In this document: in pieces, positions 10,248 through 22,600 of the stretch
How the letters are laid out: every line of letters starts with the position of its first letter
How positions within the stretch are numbered: the stretch's first letter is position 1
From: Saururus chinensis
Lineage: Eukaryota; Streptophyta; Magnoliopsida; Piperales; Saururaceae
Assembly (NCBI GenBank): GCA_035235625.1
Contig: CP141144.1
Span: 28,641,014 to 28,705,013, forward strand
DNA length: 64,000 nucleotides
Direction: 5' to 3'
Notes under the pieces: model-generated
Database searches by the model: none
What the model was told of the DNA's origin: nothing
What the model saw: the letters and a program-made list of their open reading frames with translations, nothing else
Position numbers and translations under genes: made by a program

Positions 10248-10630
10248 ATTTCATGGTTGTAGTGGCCTCAAACTAAAAAATTGACCCCGCCACAACTTTT
10301 GGCACAGTCGAATTAGTTGAAAATGCCTTTTGAACGGTTTGATTCGGACTCATAATGACTTAGAACAGAGGAATAAAAGTTCGAGGAGTGGTAGAATGGA
10401 AATGAACAAAGTAAGAATGGAGTGTAACAATTTATAGTAAAAGAAAGTAGTGTGGCGCATCAGCTTGCATCTGCCACAATAAATAATATTTTTTTCAAAG
10501 CTTTAAAAAGTAATAACATTTCGACAATAAATTGGAATCACACATTCTTGGTACTGATGACATCATATCAAGAATCCCTTTGAAACATGACTACTTCTGG
10601 ATAGGTTTTATCATAGGTCCTGCCCATGAG
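10248..10630 (-). repeat. G3 LTR remnant, right part
   Basis: This continues the 847-1194 remnant across the chromovirus and aligns with about 19090-19490 (shared AATTAGTTGAAAATGCC, TTTTGAACGG and GATTCGGACTCA). It is cut at 10630, where truncated Tat-type LTR sequence begins at a GCATGCC junction. Confidence 0.8.
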
Positions 10631-11124
10631 GCATGCCCGATCGATCGCTTGAAATGTATTTTTGTTTGAATTCATGTTATCCCGATCGATCGCCCTGCAG
10701 CCCGTTCGATCGGCTACAGTGTTTCTGTTTTTCTGGACAGTTTATATTATGTTCATTAAGCTTTCCTTCGTGTCCATATTAATTTCTAACTTGTTTATAA
10801 CTCCGAAAAGTTGTCCAAATCACTTTAAAGCATGTGAAGACTATTTTTAATCATTTCAAACATCGTCCAAGTACTTCGATAAGCGCACTTTACCTACAAA
10901 ACATAAAATATTATACTTTAGACATGTAGAAAGTAACTAAAATTCCATCTTGATTTAAGTACATGTCTAAACAACTAATAACTACAAAATTATTAATAAT
11001 TAAACTAAAATACTAATATCTATCTTAATCTAAATAAACCATAATTAACTCTAAATTAACCTAATCTATACTAGCAAATAAGGTAAAAAGGCATATAAAA
11101 TAGATATAGATTTCATACTTATCA
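10631..11124 (-). repeat. Truncated 3' LTR of the Tat-type element
   Basis: Nearly identical to 15437-15930, from GCATGCCCGATCGATCGC to the terminal ACTTATCA. About 925 bp of the outer LTR is missing. High similarity between the copies suggests this is younger than the chromovirus. Confidence 0.9.
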
Positions 11125-13139
11125 AATACCCCCAAACCTATATTTTGCTAGTCCTCGAGCAAAACAAAAACAAAGTAAAACAACTAATCTTGAAAATAAA
11201 TAAATAAATGCCACTTTCGTAGGGAATCACGATTTCATTTAGCGTATGTAACAAGCCTTTAAACCCCTAGGTGTCCCTAGTTGGACGAGTTGTGTCTCGT
11301 GAGGGTTTGCAGTAATGATACCCACAAACATCAAAACCTAAGAAAAAATAAAACAACAAACATGAAAACAAAAATTTGAAAAAGAATCTTCTCTTAAAAA
11401 CACATAACTATTTTTAAAAAGAACCAACCACAAATACTTGAAACAAGTAAACAATTAAGATCTGATCACTATCAAGTAAGGAATAATCCATTCTATAACC
11501 CCATCTTAGAAATAATTGTGCAACTACATATATACATTTCAAAAACATAAAGTATAGAAACTTTGTAGTCATACAATTTCATTCTTTATTAACAAGCATA
11601 TCTTATGTGACCCATTAACCAAGCTCATTAAAGTTCACTAACTCAAAAATATAACAATGACAATCTTTCATCCTTAACATCTCATAATAAACCCTCATGT
11701 AATAGCCTTCAAATTTCAATTAAATTTAGGGAATAAGAGCATAATATACATTAAAATATGACTTGTGCAATACTTAGTTCTATTAAGCTTTCTAAATAAT
11801 CCATGTAACAAGCGTTAGGCCAGTGTCCCTAATCCAGTTGGCTCAAGGCACTAGGTGTTGAAACACCCCTCAGGCTTAATAACTCGAACTATAAAGGCTA
11901 CAGAACCAAGCAAGTCATAAAAGAATTTATCTCAACTTTTCACCTTTTGACGTGATCCCTTATACTTGCCTAGGCACAAGGTTCGGTTACTCAGTAAAAA
12001 GAGAAATACACCTGTACACTTTTTTTTCATCATTTTTTTTTCATTCAATCAATTTTTTTTCCAATTTTTTTTTCATTCTTTTTTTTCTATACACACTTAT
12101 CCCATTTTTTTTCAAATAAAAGCTAATCATAAAGATCTATCATAAAATATAAAAAATTACTCAATTGCCAAGTTTTCAAAAATATATACTCAGTTAAAGA
12201 TATCCCACTAAGATTACAAGTAATAAATCATAAAATTATATTCCTACAAGTTTCAAGTGTGTGAAATGTGATTTAAAAATATAAGCACAATTATCCAAGA
12301 TAATGAAAATAAAATAGAAATTACTCACTTAATCATTTTCATCACTTAATTAATTACTTGAACTTTCTTCATGAAATTGATCTCTTTAAAAACATATATA
12401 TACTTTTAAAAGAAAATAACCTATAAAAATCACTTAAAAGAAAAGAAAACAAAAGAAAAGTAAAAAAAAAAAACTCTAAAACATCCTAAAAGAAAAATAA
12501 GAAATAAAAATATCTTTCTACACCCTCAAACCTAAATTGAACATTGTCCTCAATGTTAAAGAAAATATATACTACAATGATAAGAATAAGTAAAAGAGGG
12601 AAAAGAAAGATATCACCTGAAAGTATAACTAATCCACTAATCTGAAAGTGAAGTACATAGGATTGGAGAAAAGAAATAAATATAAGTGATGAGCATTCTC
12701 CCAAACCTAAAGTATTAGATCCTATAAAAGATGAAAAACTATAATGAGAAAAAAAAACTGAGAAAATAAGTAAATAAAGCCTAAATAAAGCAAAGAAAAT
12801 AAACAAAAGGAAGGTAAAGAAATATATCAAAAACATGGGTTGCCTCCCAAGAAGCGCTAAGTTTATTGTCTTTAGCCAGACATTGCCAACATTCTCAAAT
12901 ATATCAGGGCAGCTGGTAGATATTACCATTGGCTTTTCTCTTAACTCTCCAAAAAGATGATGCAGAAAAATTAGAAGGCATGGCTTGAATATGGGCTGAT
13001 GCTACAAAAGATGGACCTCTATCATAAGCATCAAATCTAAAATTGTCTACCATAAAACATTCAGCATTAGAAGTTGCAAGCAAATGGTTAGACACATCAA
13101 AAACATTTAGTTGCACTTTCATATTCCCAAAAGTCTATT
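11125..13139 (-). other. Tat-type interior without pol
   Basis: The minus strand starts with a polypurine tract (AGGTTTGGGGGTATT, 11125-11139) next to the LTR. The rest is AT-rich with T-runs at 12018-12110. No RT, RNase H or integrase motif is visible. Frames at 12486-12929 and 12904-13122 are open by chance, the first being hydrophobic and low-complexity around a GRQPMF phrase that is typical of this part of Tat/Athila elements. Confidence 0.6.
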
Positions 13140-14049
13140 TACATGGTCTTGGACAAGCTCAGGAAATTGAGAAGTAGAGGGGCACTCAATGATAGTATGG
13201 GGTAGGCTAAGGCATATTGTGCATGCATCTTGAGTGAAGGGAGTGGGTTGATGGTTGAAGTTATAAGAAGTCCAGTTTCCTACTCAAAGTATCAACTTTA
13301 GAAGAGAGGTCTAATGGGTTTTTGACTTCATACAAGCCACCCCTAGAGGGGGCATTGTTCAAGGTAGATAATCCACTCTCATTTCTATTCAACGCAGCAT
13401 GTTGAAGAGAATTTTCACTCAAGTCCTCAAAAAGTTTTCATGCCTCATTTTCATTTTTTAACAAGAAGGTACCCCCACAACTTGCATCAACAAGATGGCG
13501 GTTTTGTTCAGTAAGACCCTCATAAAAATGTTGCACTAATTGCCACTTAGGGACAGCATGATGGGGACACCTCCTAAGTAGGTCCTTAAGTCTATCCCAA
13601 CTCTCATGAAACTGTTCAGTGGGAAGTTGGGCAAAAGTGGTTATGGCCTTTCTCATTTGGTTGGTCTTACCTATGGGGAAGTACTTTTGAAGGAACTCTT
13701 GTTGCATTTGGGCCTATGTTGTGATAGTGTTTTGCTCTAATGAGTGAAGCTATTCCTTAGCCTTATCTTTCAATGTGAAAGGAAAAAGGCGAAGTTTAAC
13801 AGCTTCATCAGTTAAATTTGAGAGCTTAAAAGTTGTGCATATTTCTAAGAAGTCATCTAGGTGCCTATACAGGTTTTCATTATTAAGCCCATAAAAGGAT
13901 TGAAGCATTTGAATGACATTGGGCTTAATTTCATAATTTTGAGCAGCGACCGCTGGCAACCTAATGCATGAAGGAGAGGTGTACTCATTAGGAGTGTAAT
14001 ACTCCCTTAGAGCTTTAAGTGGTGCATCTACTAACTGATGTTCAGCCAT
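13140..14049 (-). pseudogene. Tat/Athila-type gag with CCHC knuckle
   Basis: The likely start is the ATG at 14049, though the frame is open further upstream. The gag core reads EIKPNVIQMLQSFYGL, HLDDFLEICTTFKL, RLFPFTLKDKAKE, then QKYFPIGKT, SWDRLKDLLRRCPHH and DASCGGTFLLK, all diagnostic of Tat/Athila gag. A frame break or stop falls between 13750 and 13707 and another near 13438. Beyond it, a CX2CX4HX4C knuckle (C-TI-C-LSLP-H-TIIE-C) lies at 13182-13223. Gag packages element RNA. Broken by stops and with no pol, it could only have moved with help from another element. Confidence 0.85.
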
Positions 14050-14487
14050 GATGGGGCTAGAAGTAGTGTGGGTGGAGGAATTGGTGGGAGAGTTTGGGCG
14101 TGTAGGTCGAGGGCAACTCAGCTCTCCTAGATGTTTGCTCAGGCTCAGGGTCAAATGGTACTAATAGGGGAGCAAGGAGTGACGACCATGCATACACCAC
14201 AAACACACCACACAATTTTAAATGTAAAAAGGGAAATAACAAGCAAAAACTAACTAAGAAAAGAACTAAAAATAAAGAGAGAAAATGATCTTGCAAACTG
14301 AAGAGAAGCACTATGCTTGTCGATGTCCACCTGTGGCCACAAGTGTAGAGAGTATGATCTTCAACTCAGCCTACAAGATCAATTTAAAAGAAGGTAAGAA
14401 ACTAAGAATTAACCTAAGAACTAAAGTAAACTGAATCTAAATTAGATAGAATTATCCTAATACTAATTTAGTAACAAATCAACACCG

Positions 14488-14505
14488 TCCCCGGCAACGG
14501 CGCCA
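14488..14505 (-). other. Primer-binding site of the Tat-type element
   Basis: Read on the minus strand this is TGGCGCCGTTGCCGGGGA, the PBS seen in many plant Tat/Athila elements. It lies six bases from the 5' LTR end. Confidence 0.85.
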
Positions 14506-14511
14506 AAAACT

Positions 14512-15930
14512 TGATCGTTTATAATTAAACCCTTTACAAGTGTACAAGGTAATTATATTAGGATAAGTATTTAAGGGTTATCGAACCTCAAGGATGGATG
14601 GATTATCACTAAATCTAAAGAGGAATTTGCTGATTACAAACTAAAAATAACTTAAACTTTAATTAGGTAAAGGAAATAAATCAACTAGTTTAAAAATAAG
14701 AGATTAATATGATGGAAATTACTTAGGAAATTGAATCCATTATAGAACCATAATAATTCCTTAACTTTTAATCTAAATCTAGTGTTAATATGAACAAGTA
14801 TTCTCAGCTACAAGCTAGAATTACTTCAAAAAGAATCATTAATTAACTTCCATGGCATGAACTATCTTCGACAATAACACGAATCATCTACACTAAACTA
14901 GCTATAGGCATGACCCGTCTAATCTTAGTATAACTCATCCAAGTCATTAATTATCTGAACATTAAAACTATTATATGACCATCTCATCTAAATCACAGAA
15001 ATTAGAATTGATGCAAATATCAAAACCATATCAATCTATCATCTACAAGACAATAAATCAACATAGATTTGAATAAACATTAAAAGCTCTTCCATTAAAA
15101 AGGAAATCTTTATCATATAATTGTCATCATTCACAACTGAGATCTAAATTAAAAAGAAAAGAAACTAAAACTTATCTATAGCTTCATCAACTCCTAAGTA
15201 AAAGAAAAGTCTAGCCTTCCATTGTACAAGAAAGCAATTGAATCTCCATTAAAAGCTTTGAGTTCTCTTCCATCTTTTTCTTTCTTTTTCTCTTCCTAAA
15301 ATCTACTAGAATCCCCCAAATTCTAAGCCAAATATGTCTTTTTATAGGCATAAGTTCCGTAGGAAGAAGTCCAATATGAAAAGGATTGGAATTTGGGTCA
15401 AACAAGGAACTCCACGTTATGCCAATCAATCGCCCTGCATGCCCGATCGATCGCTTGAACTGTATTTTTGTTTGAATTCACGTTATCCCGATCGATCGTC
15501 CTGCAGCCCGTTCGATCGGCTACAGTGTTTCTATTTTCCTGGACTGTTCATATTCTGTTCATTAAGCTTTCCTTCGTGTCCATATTAATTTCTAACTTGT
15601 TTATAACTCCGAAAAGTTGTCCAAATCACTTTAAAGCATGTGAAGACTATTTTTAATCATTTCAAACATCATCCAAGTACTTCGATAAGCGCACTTTACC
15701 TACAAAACATAAAATATTATACTTTAGACATGTAGAAAGTAACTAAAATTCCATCTTGATTTAAGTACATGTCTAAACAACTAATAACTACAAAATCATT
15801 AATAATTAAACTAAAATACTAATATCTATCTTAATCTAAATAAACCATAATTAACTCTAAATTAACCTAATCTATACTAGCAAATAAGGTAAAAAAGCAT
15901 ATAAAATAGATATAGATTTCATACTTATCA
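14512..15930 (-). repeat. 5' LTR of the Tat-type element
   Basis: This 1419-bp LTR reads TGATAAGTATG to AAACGATCA on the minus strand (TGAT/ATCA termini). A minus-strand TATAAAAAG lies at 15338-15346. Repeated CGATCGATCG-type motifs lie near 15441-15515. Confidence 0.88.
15338..15346 (-). promoter_or_regulatory. TATA box in the Tat-type LTR
   Basis: TATAAAAAG on the minus strand lies inside the 5' LTR in the orientation that would transcribe gag. Function is inferred from position. Confidence 0.5.
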
Positions 15931-16992
15931 ATAACTCCTGTGGAAGTTTGGGCTTTTTCTGTAGTAATGGTATACACTCACCCCTGGGCTTTTGCTCTGG
16001 CTTGATGTCTTCTTCTTTCTTCTTCTTGGGGCATTCTTTGATCTTGTGTCCAGGGTCCTCACATGCAAAGCATCATTTTTTGGAGAAGTAATAGATTCCC
16101 GGTAGATGAAATTGGTTACATTGGAATACTTTTCTAATTTTTTCTCTCTTTGGTTTTGGGACGATGGTCTAGAATTCCTTTGAAATTTTTAGTTATTTAT
16201 CTAGTTAGGGGCTGTCATTTTCCTTTTCCATACTTCCATCTTGCTACCTTGTCCACGGTCATTTCTTTCAGCCAAGAACTCTTGATATTCTTGCTCCAAC
16301 AGAGAGGCCAATTTTACAGCTTTGACGAAAGAAGTAGGTTGAAATCCTACTATTCAACTTTGATGTCCATTATCCAGTCCACTAACAAAATTTTGAGCTT
16401 TCTTTTACTTTGTGGGAAAAATTTCAGGAGCGAAACGTTGTAACTAAAAAATTTGTGTTCATATTGAAAGACTGTCATATTTCTTTGTTGGAGATCCAAA
16501 AATTCTTTCTCTTTCTTCTCCTGAACATGAGGAGGGAAATATTTGTTGTACAATATTTCTATTAATTGTTCCCACTTGATATTTCCTTTATTCAGGAAGA
16601 AGTTTCTCTCTGCCGATGGCAACCAGAAAAGTGCCTCTCCTATCATAGTGAAAGTGGCCACATCCACTTTCTTATCTTCAGTAACTTTCATTGCCTTAAA
16701 TAACTTCTCAACTTTGAATGTCCACTTCTCGACAACTTATGGTCCATCTTGTCCCAAAAAATTTGGAGCAAGCAAGTTATCTGTTCACTATTAATGTTTT
16801 TAGCTAAATCGCTAGAGTTACACAAGCGGTTAGGGTTGGGCTGGGAGTCTGTAGATGCTGAGTCATTCTTTGAATCTTAAGGTCAAGAAAATTGTCCATA
16901 TGATTTTTAGGTGCCGCTACATCTTGAGCAGCATTTTTTGCCTGGGCAGAATTGTCAGACAATTATACTTCCTTACCATTGTCAGAAGACAT
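15931..16992 (-). pseudogene. G3 gag with CCHC zinc knuckle
   Basis: The likely start is the ATG at 16992 (MSSDNGKEV). The open block at 16350-16691 carries the retrotransposon gag domain (FTMIGEALFWLPSAER, WEQLIEILYNKYFPPHV, FLDLQQRNMTVFQYEHKF), the usual W...F..KYFP..V...K..EFL..QG arrangement. A clean CX2CX4HX4C knuckle (C-FA-C-EDPG-H-KIKE-C) lies at 16031-16072, followed by a Lys-rich tail. The frame is broken by stops and at least two shifts. It is cut at 15931 by the Tat-type LTR, and no pol follows. Confidence 0.85.
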
Positions 16993-17399
16993 TTCGGGGA
17001 GCTAACAGATTGTAACAACCTTGAATTCACAAGAAGTTTTTGTAAACTAACAGTATTCATTGATAACCATTTTCATAAATATTTACATAATATAAAAGAA
17101 GTGTATCTGCTACACTTGACAAGACAACTATTTTACCAAAAGACAACTACTATTTAAAAAAAGAAACATGCACATTATTTCATAAAGATGAGAGAAACAT
17201 TTTATGGAAATATTTTCCTAAATGGGCATTGGAAGAAATAGTGCCCTTCTTAGTCATAGATAGGACATAGCTCAAGTATTGGCTCAATGTACCAAGGGCA
17301 TTGACAGTAGTAATGCCCTCTATGCTCACATAAGACACATATCTCAGGTAGTTGTTAAGTATACTATTTTATTCTCTTACCCTTATTGCACCTTTGAAA

Positions 17400-18005
17400 T
17401 CACTCAGCTTCCTCTTCTTCTGCTTCATGGGGTAGTTTATTTAGGTCAAAATCTCTCTCAGGGTTTTCTATCCCCTCACCCTCACACAGGTTTTCCATCC
17501 TCTCATGCTCACCCAGGTTTTCTATCATCTCACCCTTGCCCGGGCCATTGATTAGTGGTTCAGTCCAAAAAAATTCATCGTCCACTGGATCCTTAGGCGG
17601 TTTCTCTTCAGGTTGGTCTTCTTCTATTGGGTCTTCCTTGGGTGACTCATCCATGGGTGGCGGGTCTTCCTCTGATGGGTTCTCCTTCGATGGATCTTCC
17701 TCCAATGGGTCTTCTTCTTCCGATGGGTCTTCTTCTTCTGACGGGTCTTACTCAACTAAGATGGGTGAATTAGAAATATTTATTACATACTCTACTTCCT
17801 CTACCAAAATGGGTGTATCTAGAATATCTACTACTTCATGGACCTCATCACTACTTTGAGATAAGACACTAGTGAATTTTGAGGTATCTAAGGGTTCTAC
17901 CATAAGATTTTCCTTTGGAAGTAGACTAGTCTTCTTTTCTTTTCTTGATGGTAACAATAATTTTTGTACTGACAAATGATATAAAGTGCCTGAGATGGGT
18001 GTCAT
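17400..18005 (-). pseudogene. Acidic, repeat-containing ORF upstream of G3 gag
   Basis: Two adjacent minus-strand frames (17748-18005 with a Met start, and 17400-17705) read as one protein of about 200 residues broken by a stop near 17748. The middle is a run of acidic units such as SEEDP and SKENPSEEDPP, with EEEEAE at the C-terminus. It lies between the PBS (18148) and gag. Extra ORFs here are uncommon in Ty3/gypsy elements. No domain was recognised. It could be an N-terminal gag extension or captured host sequence. Confidence 0.5.
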
Positions 18006-18147
18006 TATTTTTTATTTTCCCATTAACTAGATTATCATTTCAAAACAAAACATAGCAAAGCATTAGAAAGAAAAATCATCCAATACAAATCTTAAGTATT
18101 TATGTTACTAATCTGGAAGTACTACTCTATTAACAGTGAAGTCTTGA

Positions 18148-18159
18148 GCTCCAATACCA
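18148..18159 (-). other. G3 primer-binding site
   Basis: TGGTATTGGAGC on the minus strand, two bases from the LTR. It resembles the tRNA-iMet PBS TGGTATCAGAGC with two changed bases. Confidence 0.65.
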
Positions 18160-18161
18160 AA

Positions 18162-19607
18162 TGTGATGGTCGCCATTAAATAATATATAATATAATAATC
18201 GTAATTATTATTCCGCTCGGCACATGCGTAAGCGAACATGACAACCGTTAGTGCGTATCACCACAAGAAAGTCACATAAATAACATAAATCATAGTATAA
18301 ACACGAGTCGATGCATAGCCAAAATTTTATATATCAAAATAATACCTGGTTTAACAAAACATCATAAAATTATTACATATTCCAAGTACCCCGTTCATAA
18401 ATCAGTCAGATAACAAAATGTGGGCATAGCAAGCCCTTACATAATAGTCACATCATTACAGAATTTAGTGAAATAGCATTCAAGATATTATACAGAAAAC
18501 TTTTGTGCCTTCAACTTTGGTTTAATTGCATTACATGCAGAGTTTGAAGGTGCATGAGTACTTTTATAATCAATAGGAGGAATTAAAATCTAAATTAAAG
18601 CTAAGTAGAAAATTCATGAAAGTATTTTTTTTGCTAGAATGGAATTTATTTTAGAAATGAATTCAAAAAACATCAGTTTGTCAGATTCAGAAATAGTTTT
18701 AGAAAACATCGGTCTGTTCGATAATGATAAATCAAGAGCTATGACACTGAATGGCATTCCTCCTAATGCTTATGGGGCAGCGGGAAGCTCAAAAGGCTAA
18801 GTGCTTACCCACGATGCTCCAGACCTATGTCCGCGTGCTAGATACCAATTATTTCCTTGGTAGGTATTTAGATAAAATATGTTAAATCTAGGTTTTACCC
18901 TAGAGCTATCCAGAAAATGGTCATACCATAACACAATTAAAAATGTATGCAAAACATAGCTCACATATGACATTTAAAAAAAAATAAAGCTAATAAGCAT
19001 AATGGAGTAAAAATAATGCATAAAAATTCGACTATACGAGCAGAGCATAAGCTAAAGTTTAATCCCTACCTTAGGATTGGGTAGAAATTTCATGGTTGAG
19101 ATGCCTCAAACTTGAAAACTAACCCCACCACAACATCCATCATAGTCAAATTAGTTGAAAATGCCTTTTGAACGGCTTGATTCGGACTCAGAATGAATGA
19201 ACAAAAGTTCAAGGAATGGTAGAAGAAATTAGCATTGTGCATGATGTGCATCGCTCACGGCACCACACGTGTTGCACAGTGTCACCCCAACGTGGCAAGA
19301 CCCATATCAGCTTGCATTAGTCACAATGAATAATATTTTTTTCAGAACTTTAAAACATGATAACTTTTCAACTATAAATCGGAATCACACATCCGTGCTA
19401 CCGATGGACTCGTATCGATGAGCCCTTTAAAAAAATGCTACCCATGGATATGTATTACCATAGTTTTACCATGGGTCCTGCCAAATGCCATTATGCTCAT
19501 CTTTTAGAGTTCTACTGCAACTCTTTGGACACTAAACCCAAGGCAATACTCTATTAATAAAATTCTACCATTGGTTTAATGAACATACCAAAATCAGGGT
19601 TGTCACA
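18162..19607 (-). repeat. G3 5' LTR
   Basis: This 1446-bp LTR has TGTGA at 18162 and TCACA ending at 19607. It supplies the intact reference for the split remnant at 847-1194 and 10248-10630, including the empty insertion site at about 19083-19100. The TTGTT after 19607 would be one TSD copy; the other is not present. Confidence 0.85.
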
Positions 19608-22600
19608 TTGTTGTAATGACAACACCACTAGTTTGGGTTTTTACTCTCCTATTTTGTTCAACTGTCTGAAATCTGTATCCATTAATCGTGTATTTTCTAA
19701 ACCTGCTCACTAGCAAATGCAAACCTTTAGTAAGCAAATGAAGATTGGCTGGCAAAGGTCTATTGCTTTCTCACAACATTCGAACCTATTTTATTTCAAA
19801 TTAGGTTACTTAGACACTCAACAGTTTTTTTATATAGAAATTATAGAAATGTCAATTACCCTATTTACATGTTCCTTAAATCAATCAACAAATTGCTTAT
19901 TGTGAAATTTTTGGCGCACATGTGTTTGTGCCACTAAGTGAGTAAAATTTAGGAATTTAATGTGATGCCTGCATGTAATAGAGGTTTGTGACTGAGAAAG
20001 CTAAAAAGGCTAGGATAATAAATAATGTCGTTGTTATAACTTACTATTTGTGCCATTTTGTGGTTGAATAGGATATAGTGATGCACTTGTGTCAATTAAA
20101 TGTTGCTCAATCTAAAATGTGTTAAACTTGCTAAGACACTATAATATGGTTTCATTGGGGGTCAAATCAACCTTCTCTCAATATTGAATAAGTACCTTGA
20201 GCAAAATGTCATACATTCTTCTGCTATGTATCCTTCTATAATGGATCTTTCGGGCTCATGTAAGTACCTATACACAAATAATTTAAACTAGCAACACTTG
20301 AATTTCGTAAAATTGTAAATAAATTTTAATTGAAAACATTTTTAATAATACCTTTCAATTGGATACATCCACTGGTATTGAACTAGCCCAACAAACAATG
20401 CTTCTGATGCAAGATGTATAGGCAAGTGTACCTTCATGTCAAAGAATGATGGTGGAAAAATCCACTTTAGGTGGCAAGGAACTGATTTGGTGAACTATTC
20501 AAGTCATTTTACTTCATCAATGAGAAGGACCTTGGAGCATAATCCCCAAAAGAATGTGAAAAGTTCTATAAACATACTCGTCACATTCATGGGAAGAATT
20601 TTTCTAATTGCCAACAGAATAAATTATTGCATTATAGCATGTGAATCTTGACTTTTTAGCATGTATGTTTTATGCTCTTCATCATTAACGCACCTAGCAA
20701 AATTAGATTAGTATCCATTCGGTGTCCTCATATATTTCAAAACCTGACAAAATATTTCTTTCTCATTTTTCTCCATTGAATAGCATGAAGATGGTACATA
20801 AACTCAGTTTGTACCTTCTTGCCACTTTGGTTGCAACTCGTGCCTCACCGCCATTTCTACCAAGTCAAGACGTAAATTTAAATTATCCTTTGTTTTGCAT
20901 TAATTGTTCAACAAAGTTTTGATAATATTATCGCATTCATTTTTCTCAATGTGCATCGCATCTAAATTATGTCAAAGTGAATTAGTTTTTCAATATGGCA
21001 ACTCAAAGAAAATGTTCTTCTTCTTCCCGTTAAACAATAGACCTTCATTCACTCTCCTTGACCTTTTCCTCTCTTTCTTCATCCAAAAACTATGACTATT
21101 ATTTTGTACCTCACTTAAAACATCCATCTCAAGCAGTCGACTTGGAGCACCTCTAACCTCTACATTGCCATCAAAAGATTTTTTATGTCTTTGGAATTTA
21201 TGATTCAATGGTAAGAATCTTCAGTGACCCATATAACAATGTTTCCTCTTATTATTCAAATATCGACTACATTTGTCTTTATGACATAAAGGACATGTCA
21301 TTTTACCTTTTGTACTCCAACCCAACAATATTGCATAACCTGGGAAGTCACTAATTTTAATGTCCCAGATTTTCTATAATTTTATGTTATTTTCTTGTTA
21401 TTTTTTAGATCATTTTCAGTAGGAAAATGTGACTCTTCGGCATATTTGCATTAGTGAATTTGGCCTCAATATTTATACTCGTAGAGTCAGGTTTAGGGCT
21501 TAGTCATAGGCCACGAGACTAGACACACACTTACAACATGAAAAAGAGAGTGAAAGAAAAGGAAACATCAAGCAAAGAGATAAAGAAGAAAAATATGGAA
21601 AAGGCCCAATCTAGAAGAAATGAGAAGCACCCCCTTTATGCAGTCCTCTCTTCCGACGATCGTCAACCATCAACGAGACACCTGGTCATAGCCTTTGGAG
21701 CTGCCTCGGCAGTGCAATGTCATTGGAACACTGCCTTGGCGCCCACAGACGTGCCGCCCATCCGCCCCAATTAGCCCCTCCCTTGTTTATATCTTTGTAA
21801 ATTATGTTTCGGCCACTGCCGTGGGATGGAAAGGGTCGGCCATCCGCCCATAGCTCCACCTTGGGATGGTGATGGTGGGAGGTCATCCCTCCTGACCCAG
21901 CAGGACCTCTCCTCCACCGCCCTTCTCCTCTTCTCCCCTTTGCCACTATTTTTTGCCTTCAGGTTTGTGCTTCTGCTGCCACCACAGGTTGTAGACTAGG
22001 GCCAGCTAGACCCCATCCCGTCAACCTCAGTTTGGCATCGGTGGGGAGCCACTGCACTTGGCCTACATCTGGTTCCGTTGGCCTCCTTGGCTCTGCCAAG
22101 ATCATTATGCTCCTCTATTTCTGGGTTTTATTCAGATTTCTCCATTTGGGAAGTTGTTACCTTTTGCCGAGGATATCTCCGCCCGGCTGCCACAGCCATG
22201 GAGGAGCCAGCAAAGGCTGCCACCTTCCCTTCCTGGCCTGCTTTTCCTCCCTTGTGTGCCATACCTTCCTCTACCCAGTTTATGTGCTCGTCCCTAAAAC
22301 TCAAGTCCTTGCCCCCACTGTGATTTGATTCTCCGATGAGATGCCAAAAATAGTCATTAGCCATTTGTCTCTGCCTTAGACCAGCGATGATGACATGGCC
22401 ATTCCAGCCTAGACCCACTGGCCCTTTCTACCCCCTATCTTGGCCTCCTCCCGAAATGGACGCTTTCTCCTCTGCCCATTTCCTAGTGTGTGTAGTGTAA
22501 ACTGGTTGAATGAGGATTATTCCACTACAGCTGTGAGCTGTTTTTGGCTAGCTTGGCCATGGCCCTAAAATCCCTTTTTAGCCTTGGGCTGCCTTCATCC

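Larger units (their letters stand above)
10631..15930 (-). mobile_element. Tat/Athila-type Ty3/gypsy element, pol deleted
   Basis: On the minus strand: complete 5' LTR (14512-15930, ending at a PBS of the GGCGCCGTTGCCGGGG type used by Tat/Athila elements), a Tat-type gag, an interior with no RT, RNase H or integrase, a polypurine tract (11125-11140), and a truncated 3' LTR (10631-11124). The conserved phrase GCGCTTCTTGGGAGGCAACC, common in the 3' interior of Athila/Tat elements, occurs near 12841-12860. It inserted in G3 gag at 15930/15931. Its other end was lost with the deletion at 10630/10631. Confidence 0.85.
847..19607 (-). mobile_element. G3: decayed Ty3/gypsy element, minus strand, heavily nested
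   Basis: Reading from the right on the minus strand: 5' LTR (18162-19607), primer-binding site (18148-18159), an acidic ORF (17400-18005), gag (15931-16992), then Tat-type sequence (10631-15930), then a partial second LTR (10248-10630 plus 847-1194) interrupted by a chromovirus. No G3 protease, RT or integrase is present, so pol was lost by deletion, probably together with part of the Tat LTR. Both LTR ends carry TGTGA/TCACA inverted termini. The 5' end at 19607 abuts CACTA transposase sequence, so G3 probably inserted into the CACTA element. Confidence 0.7.

Noticed and set aside
12486..12929. 147-residue hydrophobic minus-strand ORF resembling a membrane protein
   Set aside because: The Phe/Leu/Ile runs come from AT-rich, A-rich sequence in the Tat-type interior. 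The GRQPMF phrase is standard for that interior.
14488..14505. tRNA-like sequence
   Set aside because: Only the short primer-binding complement of a tRNA 3' end is present, not a tRNA gene. I saw no tRNA or rRNA gene in the window.
22032..22450. Cluster of overlapping ORFs on both strands, some proline- and leucine-rich
   Set aside because: They overlap in several frames in a GC-rich patch of a solo-LTR-like insertion, with no domain or splice signal. Chance.
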